This document shows positions 46,129-56,061 of a DNA stretch of 64,000 nucleotides, one piece after another (position 1 is the first letter of the stretch; each line of letters opens with the position of its first letter). Source of the stretch: JAEULH01 sp963805915 (GTDB lineage Bacteria > Pseudomonadota > Alphaproteobacteria > Rhodospirillales > Defluviicoccaceae); assembly GCA_963805915.1 (NCBI GenBank), contig CAWDWD010000018.1:186001-250000 (forward strand), in the 5' to 3' direction. Under the pieces are notes generated by a model. The model saw nothing but the letters and a program-made list of their open reading frames with translations, ran no database searches and was not told the DNA's origin. Made by a program: the position numbers and the translations under genes.

Positions 46129-48229
46129 CTATCGGCCCTCGCGCCACCACGCCGCGCCGAGCCCGCCGAGGACTGCCGCGATAACGAGCAGCGCCGGCAG
46201 CAACGCGATCTCGCTGACGCCGTTGACGCTATAGGCGTGGTTGCGGCGCATGCCCATCCAGCCCCGCCCGGCGCTCACCTGCCCTGGCTCGACGCCGCGC
46301 AACTGCGGCAGTCCATCGCTCAGCCAGGCGATCCCGCCTCCGGTCGCCGCGGCGATCGGAGCGAGCGGCTCCGCGGTTGCGCGAAGATCGGCAAGCTCAG
46401 GGGGATCAACGGCTCCGGCGGCCGCCCAGGCTGTGTTCGTGCCGTCCTCGATGCGGTAGAGCCCGGCCTCCCCGGCGCCGATCTCGGTGCGAGAGCTTCC
46501 GTCCTCGCCCGGCTCCAGCTTGACCGTTTGCCGGCGGCCGGTCGGAACTCGTTATCGTAGCCTCGACCGCCTTGGCGGCGAGGCTGCGGCGCTCGATGCG
46601 CAGCCGGGCATCGGCGAAGCTCGCCGACAGGCTCTCTTCTTCCAGCGCCGGCTCCTTCATCAGCCAATGGACAAGCCGGCGCGACAGTTCGCCCTGCGGC
46701 CCTCCGCCGTCGAAACCGCGCTCCCACAGCCACATCTGATCGCTCATGAGCTGCGCGATCCGGCCCTTACCGACGCGATCGACGATGAGCAACGGCCGCC
46801 CGCCGGCGCCTTCGATCAGGACGCTGCCGCGCCGCGCCGACGTTTCGATCACCCGGAACCAGCGGCCCCATGTCGGCCCCGCGGCATTCGTCTCTTCTCC
46901 GCTGGCTGTCTCCGCTCTGCCCGGAAGCGACGCCGTCACGGGGTGGCGGCGCCCGAGAGCGCTGAGAGTCGGGCGAAAGGCCTGCTCGATGATCAGGCCC
47001 GTCGGCGCCGCGGCCATGCTGTCGCCGAGCGCGGTGAGGAACAGGCTCCGCGGCCCGGCGAACTCCGGTCCGGCCGACAGCAGCACCGCGCCGCCGTCTC
47101 GCAGGTACGCGGCGATCCGCTCGATATACTCCGGGGTTAGCACGCCGCGAACGACAAAGCGGTCAAAGACGACGAGATCGAAGTCGTAGAGCTTTTCGGA
47201 AAACAGCTCCTGAACCGGAAAGACGATCAGCGACAGCTCGCGCAGCGGCGTGTTTTCCTCCTTGTCCGGCGGGCGGAGGATGGTGAAATGAACGAGATCG
47301 ACCGCCGGGTCCGACTTCAGGAGATTGCGCCAGGCGCGTTCGCCCGGATGAGGCTGGCCGGAGACGAGCAGAACGCGCAGCCGGTCGCGCACGCCGTTGA
47401 TCGCCGCCGCCGCCCGATTGTTGAGCGTCGAGATCTCACCCGTCGCGGATTCGACCTCGGCTTCGAAAACGCTGGGCCCGGCGCGCTCGAGGCTGAGCGC
47501 GAAAGTCTGGGGCTCGCCGACCTCGACTTCGCGTTCGCCCGCGGGCATCCCGTTGACGACGAACTTGACCTTCGCCCGCCCCGCACTCCCCGCAAGCCCG
47601 TCCGCGCCGCGGCCCTTCCCGCTATCGGCGACCGTATAGATTACGGACACCGGTTTGCCGACGATACCGTATGCCGGCGCCTGGTCGACCGTCAGGCGGC
47701 GGTCGCGCTCTTCCGGCGCGCCGCTCAGCAAGACATGCAGGGGCACGCCGGAGGGGAGGAACCCCGACGCCGGCCGGTCGTGAACCTGACCGTCGGTGAT
47801 CACGACAATGCCGGCGAGGCGGTCTCGCGGCGCGTCACCGAGCGCTTGTTCCAAGGCTCCGAACAGGCGCGTTTCGCCGTCGCCGGCGGCACCGGCTTCC
47901 ACCACCTTGACATCGAGATTGGGCAGGTTCGTCAGCGCCACGCGCAAGGCGGCCTCGGCCTCGACGGTCTGCCTGGTCCGCTCGCCGACCGACTGGCTGG
48001 GTGATGTATCGACGACGATGACGGCAATGTCGGGCCGTGGATCGCGCTGTTCGCTGATCATCTTGGGATTGGCGAGCGCCGCGATCAGGCTGGCGTAGGC
48101 CAAGCCGCGGAAGATCCAGCCACGGCCGCCGCGCCAGGCAACGACGCAGATTAGGCCCGCGGCGACGATGGCGGCGGCGGCAAGCAGCGGCCACGGCAGC
48201 AGCGGCGCGAAGGCGATCGAGCCGCTCAC
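46129..48229 (-). CDS. VWA-like membrane protein of the MoxR operon (C-terminus in a shifted frame)
   Basis: Two N-terminal hydrophobic segments (about residues 6-30 and 37-52) precede a von Willebrand A-like domain with the metal-site pattern DIAVIVVDTSPSQSVGERT and IVVITDGQVHD. A glutamine-amidotransferase-like region follows (LRDGGAVLLSAGPEFAG). The main frame ends near 46406, but the proper C-terminus is in the next frame: QTVKLEPGEDGSSRTEIGAG, ATGGGIAWLSDGLPQLRGVE, a last membrane segment (LLPALLVIAAVLGGLGAAWW) and stop at 46129. Dropping one C in GACCGGCCGCCGG near 46535 joins them (2101 nt, 3n+1; 699 residues). It overlaps the DUF4159 gene by 4 bp and is the last gene of the operon. 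Confidence 0.82.
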
Positions 48230-50991
48230 TGGCCGAGTCGCTCCATGATCGCCGGAAGGTGAACCTGGTCCGCCTTGTAGTTGCCGGTGAGCACATGCAT
48301 GACAAGGTTGATGCCGAAGCGATAGGCCAGCTCGCGTTGCTGCTCGCCGCCCGGTAAGACAGGAAACATCGGCCGCAGGGCGTCATCGGCGGCCCAAGCC
48401 CCGGCCCAGTCGTTGCTGCCGGCGATCACCGGGGTAACGCCGTCGTTGACGCCCTCGGCGCTGTCCGCGACCCAGACCGTGTTCCCGATCCGCCGGCCGG
48501 GCAGATCGGACAGCAGGTAGTAGGCCCGCCGCAGGACGTGGTTCGCCGGTACCGGGACAAGCGGAGGAAGGTCGAGCGCGCGGGCGAGATCGCGAAGGGC
48601 GGGCGTACGATCCGCGTCGGGATCACGGGTGTCGAACAGGATTGTCCCGCCATTGCGCATGTAGTCGATCAACCGCGGCGCCGCGGCGGCCGGTAGCGGC
48701 GCGGCGCCGCCGGCCAGCGGCCAGTAAAGCAGCGGATAGAATGCGAGTTCGTCGACACCGGGCATGACCGCCACGGATGGACCGAGTTCCGCCGCGGTCC
48801 GCCGGTTGACCATTGTCGCCAGCGCGTCGAGGCCGGCCCGGCTCACCGCATCGGTCTCGCGGTCTCCGGTCGCGACATAAGCCAGGCGCGTGGTGATGGC
48901 CGCCGGCGCGGCGCTGCCATCGGCGACGATGCCTTGCGCGGCGGCAGATCCGCCGGCGGGGAGCGCAAACGCTACGATGACGAAGGCAAGCGGGACCACC
49001 GCCCGGCGTCGCCGCCCTGGCCAGCGAACCACCCCGCGCAAAACCATGCCAATCAGCAGGTCAAACAGGGCGAGCGCGAGCGCAGCGCCGAGCAGCCAGC
49101 CGCGGAGGTCGTGTTCGCCGGTGTCACGATAGGCGGAGAGGATGATCCCCGGCGGCATTGGCCCGAGCGGCCGCAACGAAGCGATTTTCGCGCCGAGATT
49201 GAGCGCGGCGCGGGCCGTGTCGTTGCCGTAGAAGCCAGGCGGATGGCGCGGCGACACGGACGTGTCGGCAAATGCTGCGGGCGCAATGGCGCGGACGCCC
49301 GCGGGCGGGCTCGACAGGACGCCCGCGCCGTCGAGTGTCGCCACCGGCGCCAACTGCAGGCCGTCGCGATTTCCCGCGGCCGCGGCCGCGCCCACGCCCC
49401 CGCCGAGAGTCACCAAGCGCTTCAGCATATCAACGAAAAGCCCCGAGAGCGGCAGGTTCGACCACTCTGCGTTGGCGGTCACGTGAAACAGGACCAGCCA
49501 GCCGTTGCCCCGCCTTCGCGCGGTCACCAGCGGCGTGCCGTCGTCGAGGCGAGCCCAAACTAGCTCATCGGCGTCGAAGGAGGGCTCGGCGAGAACTTGG
49601 CGATGCACCGCGACATCACCGGCGATGTCCAGTCCGACGAATGGACTTACCGGCTCGAACGGCGCGAGCCGCGCCGGGGCCTGCCAAGACAGCGCTCCGC
49701 CAAGGCTCCGGTCGCCGCCGCGCAGACGAACGGGCAATAGCGCATCGCCGCCGCCCGTCCGGCCGGCGAGGCGCGGGCCGGCGAAGCGAATTAAGGTTCC
49801 GCCGCCCTCAACCCACCGCTCGATGCGGGCTTGCATGTCATTGTCGAACTGGGAGCGGTCGGGCACGATCAGCACCGCCAGATCGCGCTCAAGCAGGCTC
49901 GCCGCATCGCCTCTCCTGACTTCGGCGAAGCCGGCGAGCGCCCGATCGACATAGTACAGCGGCGCAAGCAACGGCGATCCGCCGTCCCGGCCGTCCTCGC
50001 CCGCCGCGGCGGCAAGACCGACCGTGCGGCGACGCCAACGGGGATCGACCAGGATGGCGCCACCGGCGGTCTGCTCGCCTTCGACATCGAGCCGCACGAT
50101 GCGCTCGCTCATTTCGGCCGGGAGCCGGAAGCGGACTACCGCGCGCTCGGCGCCGGCCGCCAGAGACGCCATCTCGCGGGCGACGGCGACGCCGGGCTCG
50201 GATGTGGCGACAACCGCCACATCGCGCTCGGCGGCCGCGTCGGCGCGCGCGACCTCGACCGCCAAGCCCTCGGTACCGGCGGTGGACGGCCGGAGGAGCA
50301 GGGCGGTTGCCGCCGGATCGGGAGCGACGATGTGGACCGGTCCCCATCGGCGCAGCCGTTCGCTCAGCTCGGCGAGCGTGGCCGCGCCGTCTTCCTCCAG
50401 GCCGTCGCTGAACCAGTAGATCGAGCTCTCGCCCAAGAGCGCTCCATCAAGCTCGGCGAGCGTCTCGACGGCGTCGGCCCGGTCCGTCGGCCACGGCTGG
50501 GGGCGTAGGCTTTCGAGCGCCGCGCGGGCCTCGTCCGGCGGCAGCAGCCGAGCCGCGGGAGCCGGCCGCTCGGCGCTTTCGCCAGCCGTGGTGACGACAA
50601 TGATCGGCCGATCGACACGTCGGGCGCGCTCGGCCAAGGCTATTATCGCCGCGCGCTTGCCGCTCCACTCGCGCGCCGCTGACCAACCGTTGTCGATGAT
50701 CAGGACGATCGGCCCGGTCCCGGTGAAGCCGCCCTGGGCGTCGAGCACGGGTTGCGCCGCGCCGAGAATAACCGCCACCACCAGCACAAGGCGCAGAAGC
50801 AGGAGCCACGGCGGGGTCCGCGCCGGCGTTTCCTCAAGCGAGACTAGCGCGGCGAGGAAGCGTAGCGGCGGAAAGCGGACGCGTCGCGGCGCCGGCGGCA
50901 TCATCCGCAGCAGCCACCACAGCGCCGGCAACGTCGCCAAAGCCGCCAGCGCCCAAGGTGCCGCGAACGAGATTGAACCGAGGCTCAGCAT
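48226..50991 (-). CDS. DUF4159 domain protein with N-terminal BatA-like region
   Basis: A 921-residue membrane protein. It starts with the BatA-type anchor (SFAAPWALAALATLPALWWL and a second segment around residues 60-80), a VWA-like domain with VLIIDNGWSAAREWSGK, a central region with a membrane segment near residue 640, and a C-terminal DUF4159 domain containing FYPLLYWPL, GTILFDTRD and the end NYKADQVHLPAIMERL. Proteins of this layout usually follow MoxR and DUF58 genes and are thought to form an envelope complex of unknown function. The GC content and codon use match the neighbours. Confidence 0.88.
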   Translation of the reverse strand: MLSLGSISFAAPWALAALATLPALWWLLRMMPPAPRRVRFPPLRFLAALVSLEETPARTPPWLLLLRLVLVVAVILGAAQPVLDAQGGFTGTGPIVLIIDNGWSAAREWSGKRAAIIALAERARRVDRPIIVVTTAGESAERPAPAARLLPPDEARAALESLRPQPWPTDRADAVETLAELDGALLGESSIYWFSDGLEEDGAATLAELSERLRRWGPVHIVAPDPAATALLLRPSTAGTEGLAVEVARADAAAERDVAVVATSEPGVAVAREMASLAAGAERAVVRFRLPAEMSERIVRLDVEGEQTAGGAILVDPRWRRRTVGLAAAAGEDGRDGGSPLLAPLYYVDRALAGFAEVRRGDAASLLERDLAVLIVPDRSQFDNDMQARIERWVEGGGTLIRFAGPRLAGRTGGGDALLPVRLRGGDRSLGGALSWQAPARLAPFEPVSPFVGLDIAGDVAVHRQVLAEPSFDADELVWARLDDGTPLVTARRRGNGWLVLFHVTANAEWSNLPLSGLFVDMLKRLVTLGGGVGAAAAAGNRDGLQLAPVATLDGAGVLSSPPAGVRAIAPAAFADTSVSPRHPPGFYGNDTARAALNLGAKIASLRPLGPMPPGIILSAYRDTGEHDLRGWLLGAALALALFDLLIGMVLRGVVRWPGRRRRAVVPLAFVIVAFALPAGGSAAAQGIVADGSAAPAAITTRLAYVATGDRETDAVSRAGLDALATMVNRRTAAELGPSVAVMPGVDELAFYPLLYWPLAGGAAPLPAAAAPRLIDYMRNGGTILFDTRDPDADRTPALRDLARALDLPPLVPVPANHVLRRAYYLLSDLPGRRIGNTVWVADSAEGVNDGVTPVIAGSNDWAGAWAADDALRPMFPVLPGGEQQRELAYRFGINLVMHVLTGNYKADQVHLPAIMERLGQ

Positions 50992-51009
50992 GCGCGCGGC
51001 ATGGCGGGG

Positions 51010-51969
51010 TTATCCCGCCGCCCCGGACAGGGCGACGAACAGGCCGAGCAGCGCCGGCTCGGGCGGCTGGTCGGTTCGATGGGCGACGAACGTCCAGCCA
51101 AATTGGCTGGCCAAGGCGGCGAGACCACGGCGATGCCCTGCCATCGCCTCGCGGTAGCGATCGCGAACGCTTTCGACCCGGCCGAACAGGATCTCGCCGT
51201 CGCCCTCACAACCCTCGAACCGAACCCGGCCAGAGAACGGCAAGGTTTCCTCCGCCGGATCGAGGATCTGCACCAGGTGGCCGCGCACGCCGCATCGTGC
51301 GTAGGCGCGAACGGTCGCGGCAACCTCGTCGAGCGGAATGAGGAAATCGCTGAACAGCACGAGCCGGCTGAAGCGCGGCAGGGGCTCTTTCGGTGGCGTG
51401 CTCGAAACTTCCTCGGCGAGGGTAGCAGCGCTTTGCTCGAGGGCGTCCAGCAGGCGGCGCAGCCCGGCACGGCCGGTTGCCAAGCCGCCGTTCCTATCGC
51501 GGTCGCCAAGAAGCGCGAAATGCTCGCCGCCGCGCGCCAGCAAAGAGCCGACAGCGAGCAACAGCAACTCGGCGCGCTCACGCTTCGTCACGAAATCATT
51601 GACCGAGCGCCACGCCATCGACAGCGACAGATCGCGCCACAGCCAGACCGATTGCGCCGCCTCCCATTCGGTCTGGCGGATAAACACCCGCTGCGACTTC
51701 GCCGACTGCCGCCAGTCGATCTGGTGCGCCGGATCGCCGGGCTCGTAGCGACGGAACTGCCAGAACGCCTCGCCCTGGCCGATCCGCCGGCGGCCGTGAA
51801 CGCCTTGCAGGACCGTGGCGGCGACGCGCTCGGCCGCGACCAGCAACGGCGGCAGCGGCGCCGCAAGCGACTCCGCGCGGGGCAGAACGCCGGTGGGCGT
51901 GGCCGCCCCCGCGCCCGTCCGGCGCCCTTGCGCGCTGAACCGGCCGCCAATCATCCGAGGCGCCGGCAC
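51010..51969 (-). CDS. DUF58 domain-containing protein
   Basis: A 319-residue protein. The DUF58 signature lies near residue 68: FRRYEPGDPAHQIDWRQSA, followed by VFIRQTEWEAAQSVWLWRDL, which forms a degenerate VWA fold (DLSLSM in place of DxSxS). Usually these proteins cooperate with a MoxR ATPase. No signal peptide or membrane segment is obvious. It overlaps moxR by 19 bp upstream and precedes the DUF4159 gene by 18 bp. Confidence 0.9.
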   Translation of the reverse strand: MPAPRMIGGRFSAQGRRTGAGAATPTGVLPRAESLAAPLPPLLVAAERVAATVLQGVHGRRRIGQGEAFWQFRRYEPGDPAHQIDWRQSAKSQRVFIRQTEWEAAQSVWLWRDLSLSMAWRSVNDFVTKRERAELLLLAVGSLLARGGEHFALLGDRDRNGGLATGRAGLRRLLDALEQSAATLAEEVSSTPPKEPLPRFSRLVLFSDFLIPLDEVAATVRAYARCGVRGHLVQILDPAEETLPFSGRVRFEGCEGDGEILFGRVESVRDRYREAMAGHRRGLAALASQFGWTFVAHRTDQPPEPALLGLFVALSGAAG

Positions 51970-52952
51970 AGAAGTTCGATGACGTCACCGATCCCGACAC
52001 CCTCCGCGCGGGCAGCGAAACTGAGCGCCATGCGATGACGCAGGACCGGTCGCGCGAGCGCCAGGACGTCATCCAGAGACGGCGCCAGCCGGCCCTGGAT
52101 GACGGCTCTGGCGCGCGCCGCCAGCATCAAGGCCTGCGACGCGCGCGGCCCAGGCCCCCACGAGACATTGCTCCTGACCTCGGGGATGGGGCTCGTCTCC
52201 GGCCGGCCGGCGCGGACCAGATCAAGAATGGCCTCGACCACGCTTTCGCCCACCGGGACATGGCGGATCAAGCGCTGCGCCTCGAGCAGCGTGTCGGCGT
52301 CCATCATCCGGCTGGCCGACGGCGTTTGTGCGCCGGTTGTCGCCAGCAGGATCCGCCGTTCGGCTTCGCGCTCGGGATAGTCGACGTCGACCTGCATGAA
52401 GAAGCGGTCGAGCTGGGCCTCCGGCAGGGGATAGGTTCCCTCCTGCTCGAGTGGGTTCTGCGTCGCGAGAACATGAAACGGCGTCGGCAGCGCGTGGTAG
52501 TGGCCGGCGACGGAAACGCGATGTTCCTGCATCGCCTGGAGCAGCGCCGATTGGGTTCGCGGGCTGGCGCGATTGATCTCGTCGGCCATCAGCAACTGGC
52601 AGAACACCGGTCCCTGGATGAACCGAAAAGCCCGGCGGCCGGACTCGGACTCCTCGAGCACTTCCGAACCGAGGATGTCGGCCGGCATCAGATCCGGGGT
52701 GAATTGAACGCGCCGCTCGTCGAGGCCGAAGACCGTGCCCAGGGTCTCGACCAGCCGGGTCTTGCCGAGGCCGGGCACGCCGATCAACAGCAGGTGACCG
52801 CCGGACAGCACTGTGATGAGCGTTTCTTCGACCACCGCGTTCTGGCCGAATATGACCGCGGCAATGGCGTCACGCGCGGCTGTCATCCGCTCGGCGAGTT
52901 GATCTATCTTCTCGATCAGCGCAGAATTCTCGGCCTTGGCGACATATGTCAT
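51951..52952 (-). CDS. moxR: MoxR-family AAA+ ATPase
   Basis: A 333-residue AAA+ ATPase. Walker A is GVPGLGKTRLV near residue 78, with Walker B LLMADEINRASPRTQSALL, sensor 1 in FHVLATQNPLEQEGTYPLPE and the arginine-finger region AQLDRFFMQV. MoxR proteins act as chaperones that mature or load metal into partner proteins carrying VWA domains. It is the first gene of the leftward moxR-DUF58-DUF4159-VWA operon and is divergent from the DUF1285 gene over 48 bp. Confidence 0.94.
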   Translation of the reverse strand: MTYVAKAENSALIEKIDQLAERMTAARDAIAAVIFGQNAVVEETLITVLSGGHLLLIGVPGLGKTRLVETLGTVFGLDERRVQFTPDLMPADILGSEVLEESESGRRAFRFIQGPVFCQLLMADEINRASPRTQSALLQAMQEHRVSVAGHYHALPTPFHVLATQNPLEQEGTYPLPEAQLDRFFMQVDVDYPEREAERRILLATTGAQTPSASRMMDADTLLEAQRLIRHVPVGESVVEAILDLVRAGRPETSPIPEVRSNVSWGPGPRASQALMLAARARAVIQGRLAPSLDDVLALARPVLRHRMALSFAARAEGVGIGDVIELLCRRLG

Positions 52953-53000
52953 GGATAGCCGTGCGATCCTTCAGTCCCTTGCAAGGTAACGCTCTGATCT

Positions 53001-53582
53001 ATGACCAAAGAAAACGCCCACCCCAAAAAGCGCGCCCCCGGGGCCACCGCCACCAATAGCAATGTACCGCCAGAACAGGGACCCGGCGGACGAGTCGTTC
53101 ACGATACGCTAGATATACGCATCGATCGGTCGGGTGTCTGGTATTATCAGGGCTCACCAATCCGGCGGAAGGAACTCATCTGTTTGTTCGGCTCGGTGCT
53201 TCATCGCCGCGACGACGGCCGCTACTGGCTGATCACGCCGGCGGAAATGGGCCCGATCGAGGTCGAGGACGCGCCCTTCATGGCGGTCGAGCTGTACGCG
53301 TGCGGTGACGGACGCGACCAGACGTTGAGCCTCAGAAGCAACACCGACGAGATTATCACTGTTGACGCCGAGCGCCCGCTGCGGGTTGCAACGGACCCCG
53401 AGAGCGGCGAACCCTCGCCTTACGTCCGGCTCCGCGACGGGATCGAGGCCCGCATTACCCGGGCCGTGTTTTACGAACTGGTGGGCCTGGGTGTGGAAGA
53501 AACCGTCGCCGGGCAACGCCGTTTCGGAGTATGGAGCGGCGGCCAATTTTTCGCCCTGGGTTCGCTGGACGCCAATTCGTGA
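53001..53582 (+). CDS. DUF1285 domain-containing protein
   Basis: A 193-residue protein. After a low-complexity N-terminus it shows the DUF1285 pattern: LDIRIDRSGVWYYQGSPIRR near residue 36, LFGSVLHRRDDGRYWLITP, VEDAPFMAVEL, and PYVRLRDGIEARITRAVFYE. Structures of this family show a tandem-fold of unknown function. Its TGA stop overlaps the GTG start of the Nudix gene, the first link in a chain of four overlapping genes (DUF1285, Nudix, DUF6111, cca). Confidence 0.88.
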   Translation: MTKENAHPKKRAPGATATNSNVPPEQGPGGRVVHDTLDIRIDRSGVWYYQGSPIRRKELICLFGSVLHRRDDGRYWLITPAEMGPIEVEDAPFMAVELYACGDGRDQTLSLRSNTDEIITVDAERPLRVATDPESGEPSPYVRLRDGIEARITRAVFYELVGLGVEETVAGQRRFGVWSGGQFFALGSLDANS

Positions 53583-54217
53583 GATCGCCCTCCACGCGAG
53601 ATTGGGTCGTCGATCGGTTCGTCGGCCGCCGGGAAATACCGGCTCATCCGGAGATCCCGATCGAGATCGGCGACGAGCGCGGCGACCACGACCTGAACGC
53701 CGACATGGAGCCGTTCCGCCCGTTCAAACCGGCGGCGGTCCTGGTTCCGCTGGTTGACCGGCCGGACGGGTTGACGGTGTTGCTGACCCGGCGAACGGCG
53801 CACCTTGCCCATCATGCCGGTCAGGTGAGCTTTCCCGGTGGCCACATTGAGCCCGCCGATGGGGGACCGATCGACACCGCCTTGCGCGAAACCCAAGAGG
53901 AGGTCGGTATTGACCGCCGCCACGTCGAAATCATAGGTCACCTGGATACCTACGTCACCCGGACCGGGTTCCTGGTGACGCCGGTGGTCGGAATCGTTCG
54001 TCCGCCTTTCACGCTTTCGTTGGATGCTCATGAGGTCGACGAGGCCTTTGAGGTGCCGCTCGATTTCCTCCTCGATCCCTCCAACCACCAGAAGTGCTCG
54101 GCCGAATTCGAGAACACGACACGGTTTTTCTATGCAATGCCCTATGGTCGGCACTTCATTTGGGGCGCGACCGCCGGCATGCTGATCAATCTCTACGAGG
54201 TGCTTTGCCCGTCATGA
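53579..54217 (+). CDS. Nudix hydrolase, CoA pyrophosphatase (NudL-like)
   Basis: Nudix enzyme that probably cleaves coenzyme A or its derivatives to 4'-phosphopantetheine and 3',5'-ADP. The Nudix box GGHIEPADGGPIDTALRETQ continues with EEVGI (about residues 97-121), and the preceding HLAHHAGQVSFPGG matches the CoA-specific variant. The GTG start at 53579 overlaps the DUF1285 stop and gives 212 residues. The open frame reaches 53531 but that part lies inside DUF1285. It ends in an ATGA overlap with the next gene. Confidence 0.9.
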   Translation: MRSPSTRDWVVDRFVGRREIPAHPEIPIEIGDERGDHDLNADMEPFRPFKPAAVLVPLVDRPDGLTVLLTRRTAHLAHHAGQVSFPGGHIEPADGGPIDTALRETQEEVGIDRRHVEIIGHLDTYVTRTGFLVTPVVGIVRPPFTLSLDAHEVDEAFEVPLDFLLDPSNHQKCSAEFENTTRFFYAMPYGRHFIWGATAGMLINLYEVLCPS

Positions 54218-54486
54218 GCCGCGTCCTCCTTCAGTATTTGTTGCCGTTGGTCCTGCCGACCGTGCTCTATCTGATCTGGGCCGTGACGATCCGCGACAGC
54301 GGTTCGGGCAAGAAGCTCGCCACTATCATTGCTGAAAGCCCATGGTTCTGGCTGATCGTTGCCGGCCTCGCGGTGGCCGCGGGAAGCCTCATCGTCACCG
54401 CGCTGGTCAGCGGTGGCGAGGCGGGCAGCACCTATGTCGCGCCGGTTTGGAAGGACGGCCGGATCATCCCCGGACACATCAAGTGA
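54214..54486 (+). CDS. DUF6111 family small membrane protein
   Basis: A 90-residue protein from ATG 54214 with two hydrophobic segments (about residues 4-22 and 38-60) and the C-terminal YVAPVWKDGRIIPGHIK typical of a short alphaproteobacterial family of unknown function. It is tied by overlapping stop/start codons to the Nudix gene before it and the CCA-adding enzyme gene after it. In related genomes the same trio occurs together. Confidence 0.83.
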   Translation: MSRVLLQYLLPLVLPTVLYLIWAVTIRDSGSGKKLATIIAESPWFWLIVAGLAVAAGSLIVTALVSGGEAGSTYVAPVWKDGRIIPGHIK

Positions 54487-55862
54487 TGCCCGCCCGCGAC
54501 GAGCCCCGGCCTTGCCGCCAGAAGGAGGGCGTGACAATTAGCCTCGGCCAAACGGGACCTCCGCCGATGGAACCCGTCGGTAAGCTTGCGCCGCAGCCGT
54601 GGATGACGTCGCCGGCGACCGTCGCGGTTCTCGACGCCCTGCGCGCCGGCGGCGCCGAAGTTCGCTTTATCGGCGGCTGCGTCCGTGACGCCCTGCTCAA
54701 GCGGCGTATCCGCGACATCGACATCGCCGTCCCCGCCGCGCCGCCGAAGGTGATGGGGCTGCTGCAAGCGGCCCACATCCGCGTCGTTCCGACCGGCATT
54801 GACCACGGCACGGTCACCGCGATCGTCGGGACCGCGCCCTTCGAAATCACCTCGCTGCGCGTCGATGTTGAGACGTTCGGGCGGCGCGCGCGGGTCGCCT
54901 ATACCGACGATTGGCTGGCCGACGCCGCGCGGCGCGACTTCACCATCAACGCCATGTCGTGTACGCCCGACGGCTATATCTACGATTATTTCAACGGCCT
55001 TACAGATCTTGGTCGCGGCCGCATCCGGTTCGTCGGCGACGCGGGCGAGCGGCTTCGCGAGGACGTGCTCCGCCTGTTGCGGTTTTTCCGGTTTTTCGCC
55101 CACTACGGCCGCGAGCCGCCGGACGCCAATGCGTTGGCGGCCTGTCGCCAAGCCGCCGCCGGGCTGCGAACACTTTCGGGAGAACGGGTTCGCGTCGAGA
55201 TCTTCCGCACCCTCATGGCGCCGGATCCGGCAACCGTCTTCGCCATGATGCGCGAAGACGCGGTACTCGACCACGTCTTACCCGAGGCCGGCCGCGTCGA
55301 TCGATTGCGGACGCTGAGCTGGCTCGACACCCGGGCGCTAAGGGTGGAGTCGGTCGCGCCCGACCCGGTGCGCCGTCTTGCCGCACTGCTGGCACGAGAA
55401 GCCCACGCGCCGGAGGCCGCGGCGGTTGCCGAGCGCCTGCGCATGTCCAATGCGCATTCGGCGCGCCTGCGCACCATGCTGACGCCGCCGGTGCGCGTCG
55501 ACGCCGATGTCGCCGACCCGACGCTGCGCGGTGCATTGCATCACCTGGGCGCCGACTCGGTGCGCGATCTCGTGTTGCTTGCGTGGGCCGACGAGCTGAC
55601 GGCGACACCGCACCTGCCGCAACAGCGCACTGCCCGCTGGGTCGAGCGGCTGGCCATCATCGACGGCTGGACCCCGCGACGCTTTCCGCTTTTCGGACGC
55701 GACGCACTGGCCTTGGGTGTCAGCCATGGCCCGGCGATCGGCCGCCTGCTGCGGGCGGTCGAAACGTGGTGGGAGGACACCGACTTCAGGCCCGATCGCG
55801 ACGCCTGCCTGACCAAGCTGCGGTCGCTGGTCGCAGCCGGTGACGCCGAACCGCCACCGTGA
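54486..55862 (+). CDS. cca: CCA tRNA nucleotidyltransferase
   Basis: Adds or repairs the 3' CCA of tRNAs. The class II nucleotidyltransferase motifs are FIGGCVRDALLKRRIRDIDI (with the DxD pair), DHGTVTAI, and ADAARRDFTINAMSC; the RNA-binding helical domain includes LREDVLRLLRFFRFFA and ERVRVEIFRTL. ATG 54486 overlaps the DUF6111 stop and gives 458 residues. Many homologues begin near MEPVGKLAPQPWM, so ATG 54567 is a reasonable alternative. The 199 bp after it, before convergent hemF, hold no gene. Confidence 0.94.
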   Translation: MPARDEPRPCRQKEGVTISLGQTGPPPMEPVGKLAPQPWMTSPATVAVLDALRAGGAEVRFIGGCVRDALLKRRIRDIDIAVPAAPPKVMGLLQAAHIRVVPTGIDHGTVTAIVGTAPFEITSLRVDVETFGRRARVAYTDDWLADAARRDFTINAMSCTPDGYIYDYFNGLTDLGRGRIRFVGDAGERLREDVLRLLRFFRFFAHYGREPPDANALAACRQAAAGLRTLSGERVRVEIFRTLMAPDPATVFAMMREDAVLDHVLPEAGRVDRLRTLSWLDTRALRVESVAPDPVRRLAALLAREAHAPEAAAVAERLRMSNAHSARLRTMLTPPVRVDADVADPTLRGALHHLGADSVRDLVLLAWADELTATPHLPQQRTARWVERLAIIDGWTPRRFPLFGRDALALGVSHGPAIGRLLRAVETWWEDTDFRPDRDACLTKLRSLVAAGDAEPPP

Positions 55863-56061
55863 AACGCGCCGCCGCACCATGTCCTTGCGTTGCCAAGAAC
55901 CGAACATCTCGGCCGACCGGCCCGCCAAGGCCAAGTCGCTGCGCGCCGAAGGCGAGACCTTTCACAAGGCTGGTCACAAGGCCGGCGCTCGCGACCAGCC
56001 GCTCAGTGCCCTCGGCTGGCGAAGCCAAGCAGATGCCGGGTCTCGAACACGCGCGGCTGGC

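Noticed and set aside
49475..49490. A parS-like sequence (TCACGTGAAACA) inside the DUF4159 gene
   Set aside because: Only 12 of 16 positions match, and the bases encode a plausible LFHVTAN segment; it is more likely coincidence than a third parS.
55863..56061. Small open frames after cca
   Set aside because: Three overlapping frames are open because of high GC, with no motif and no convincing start.
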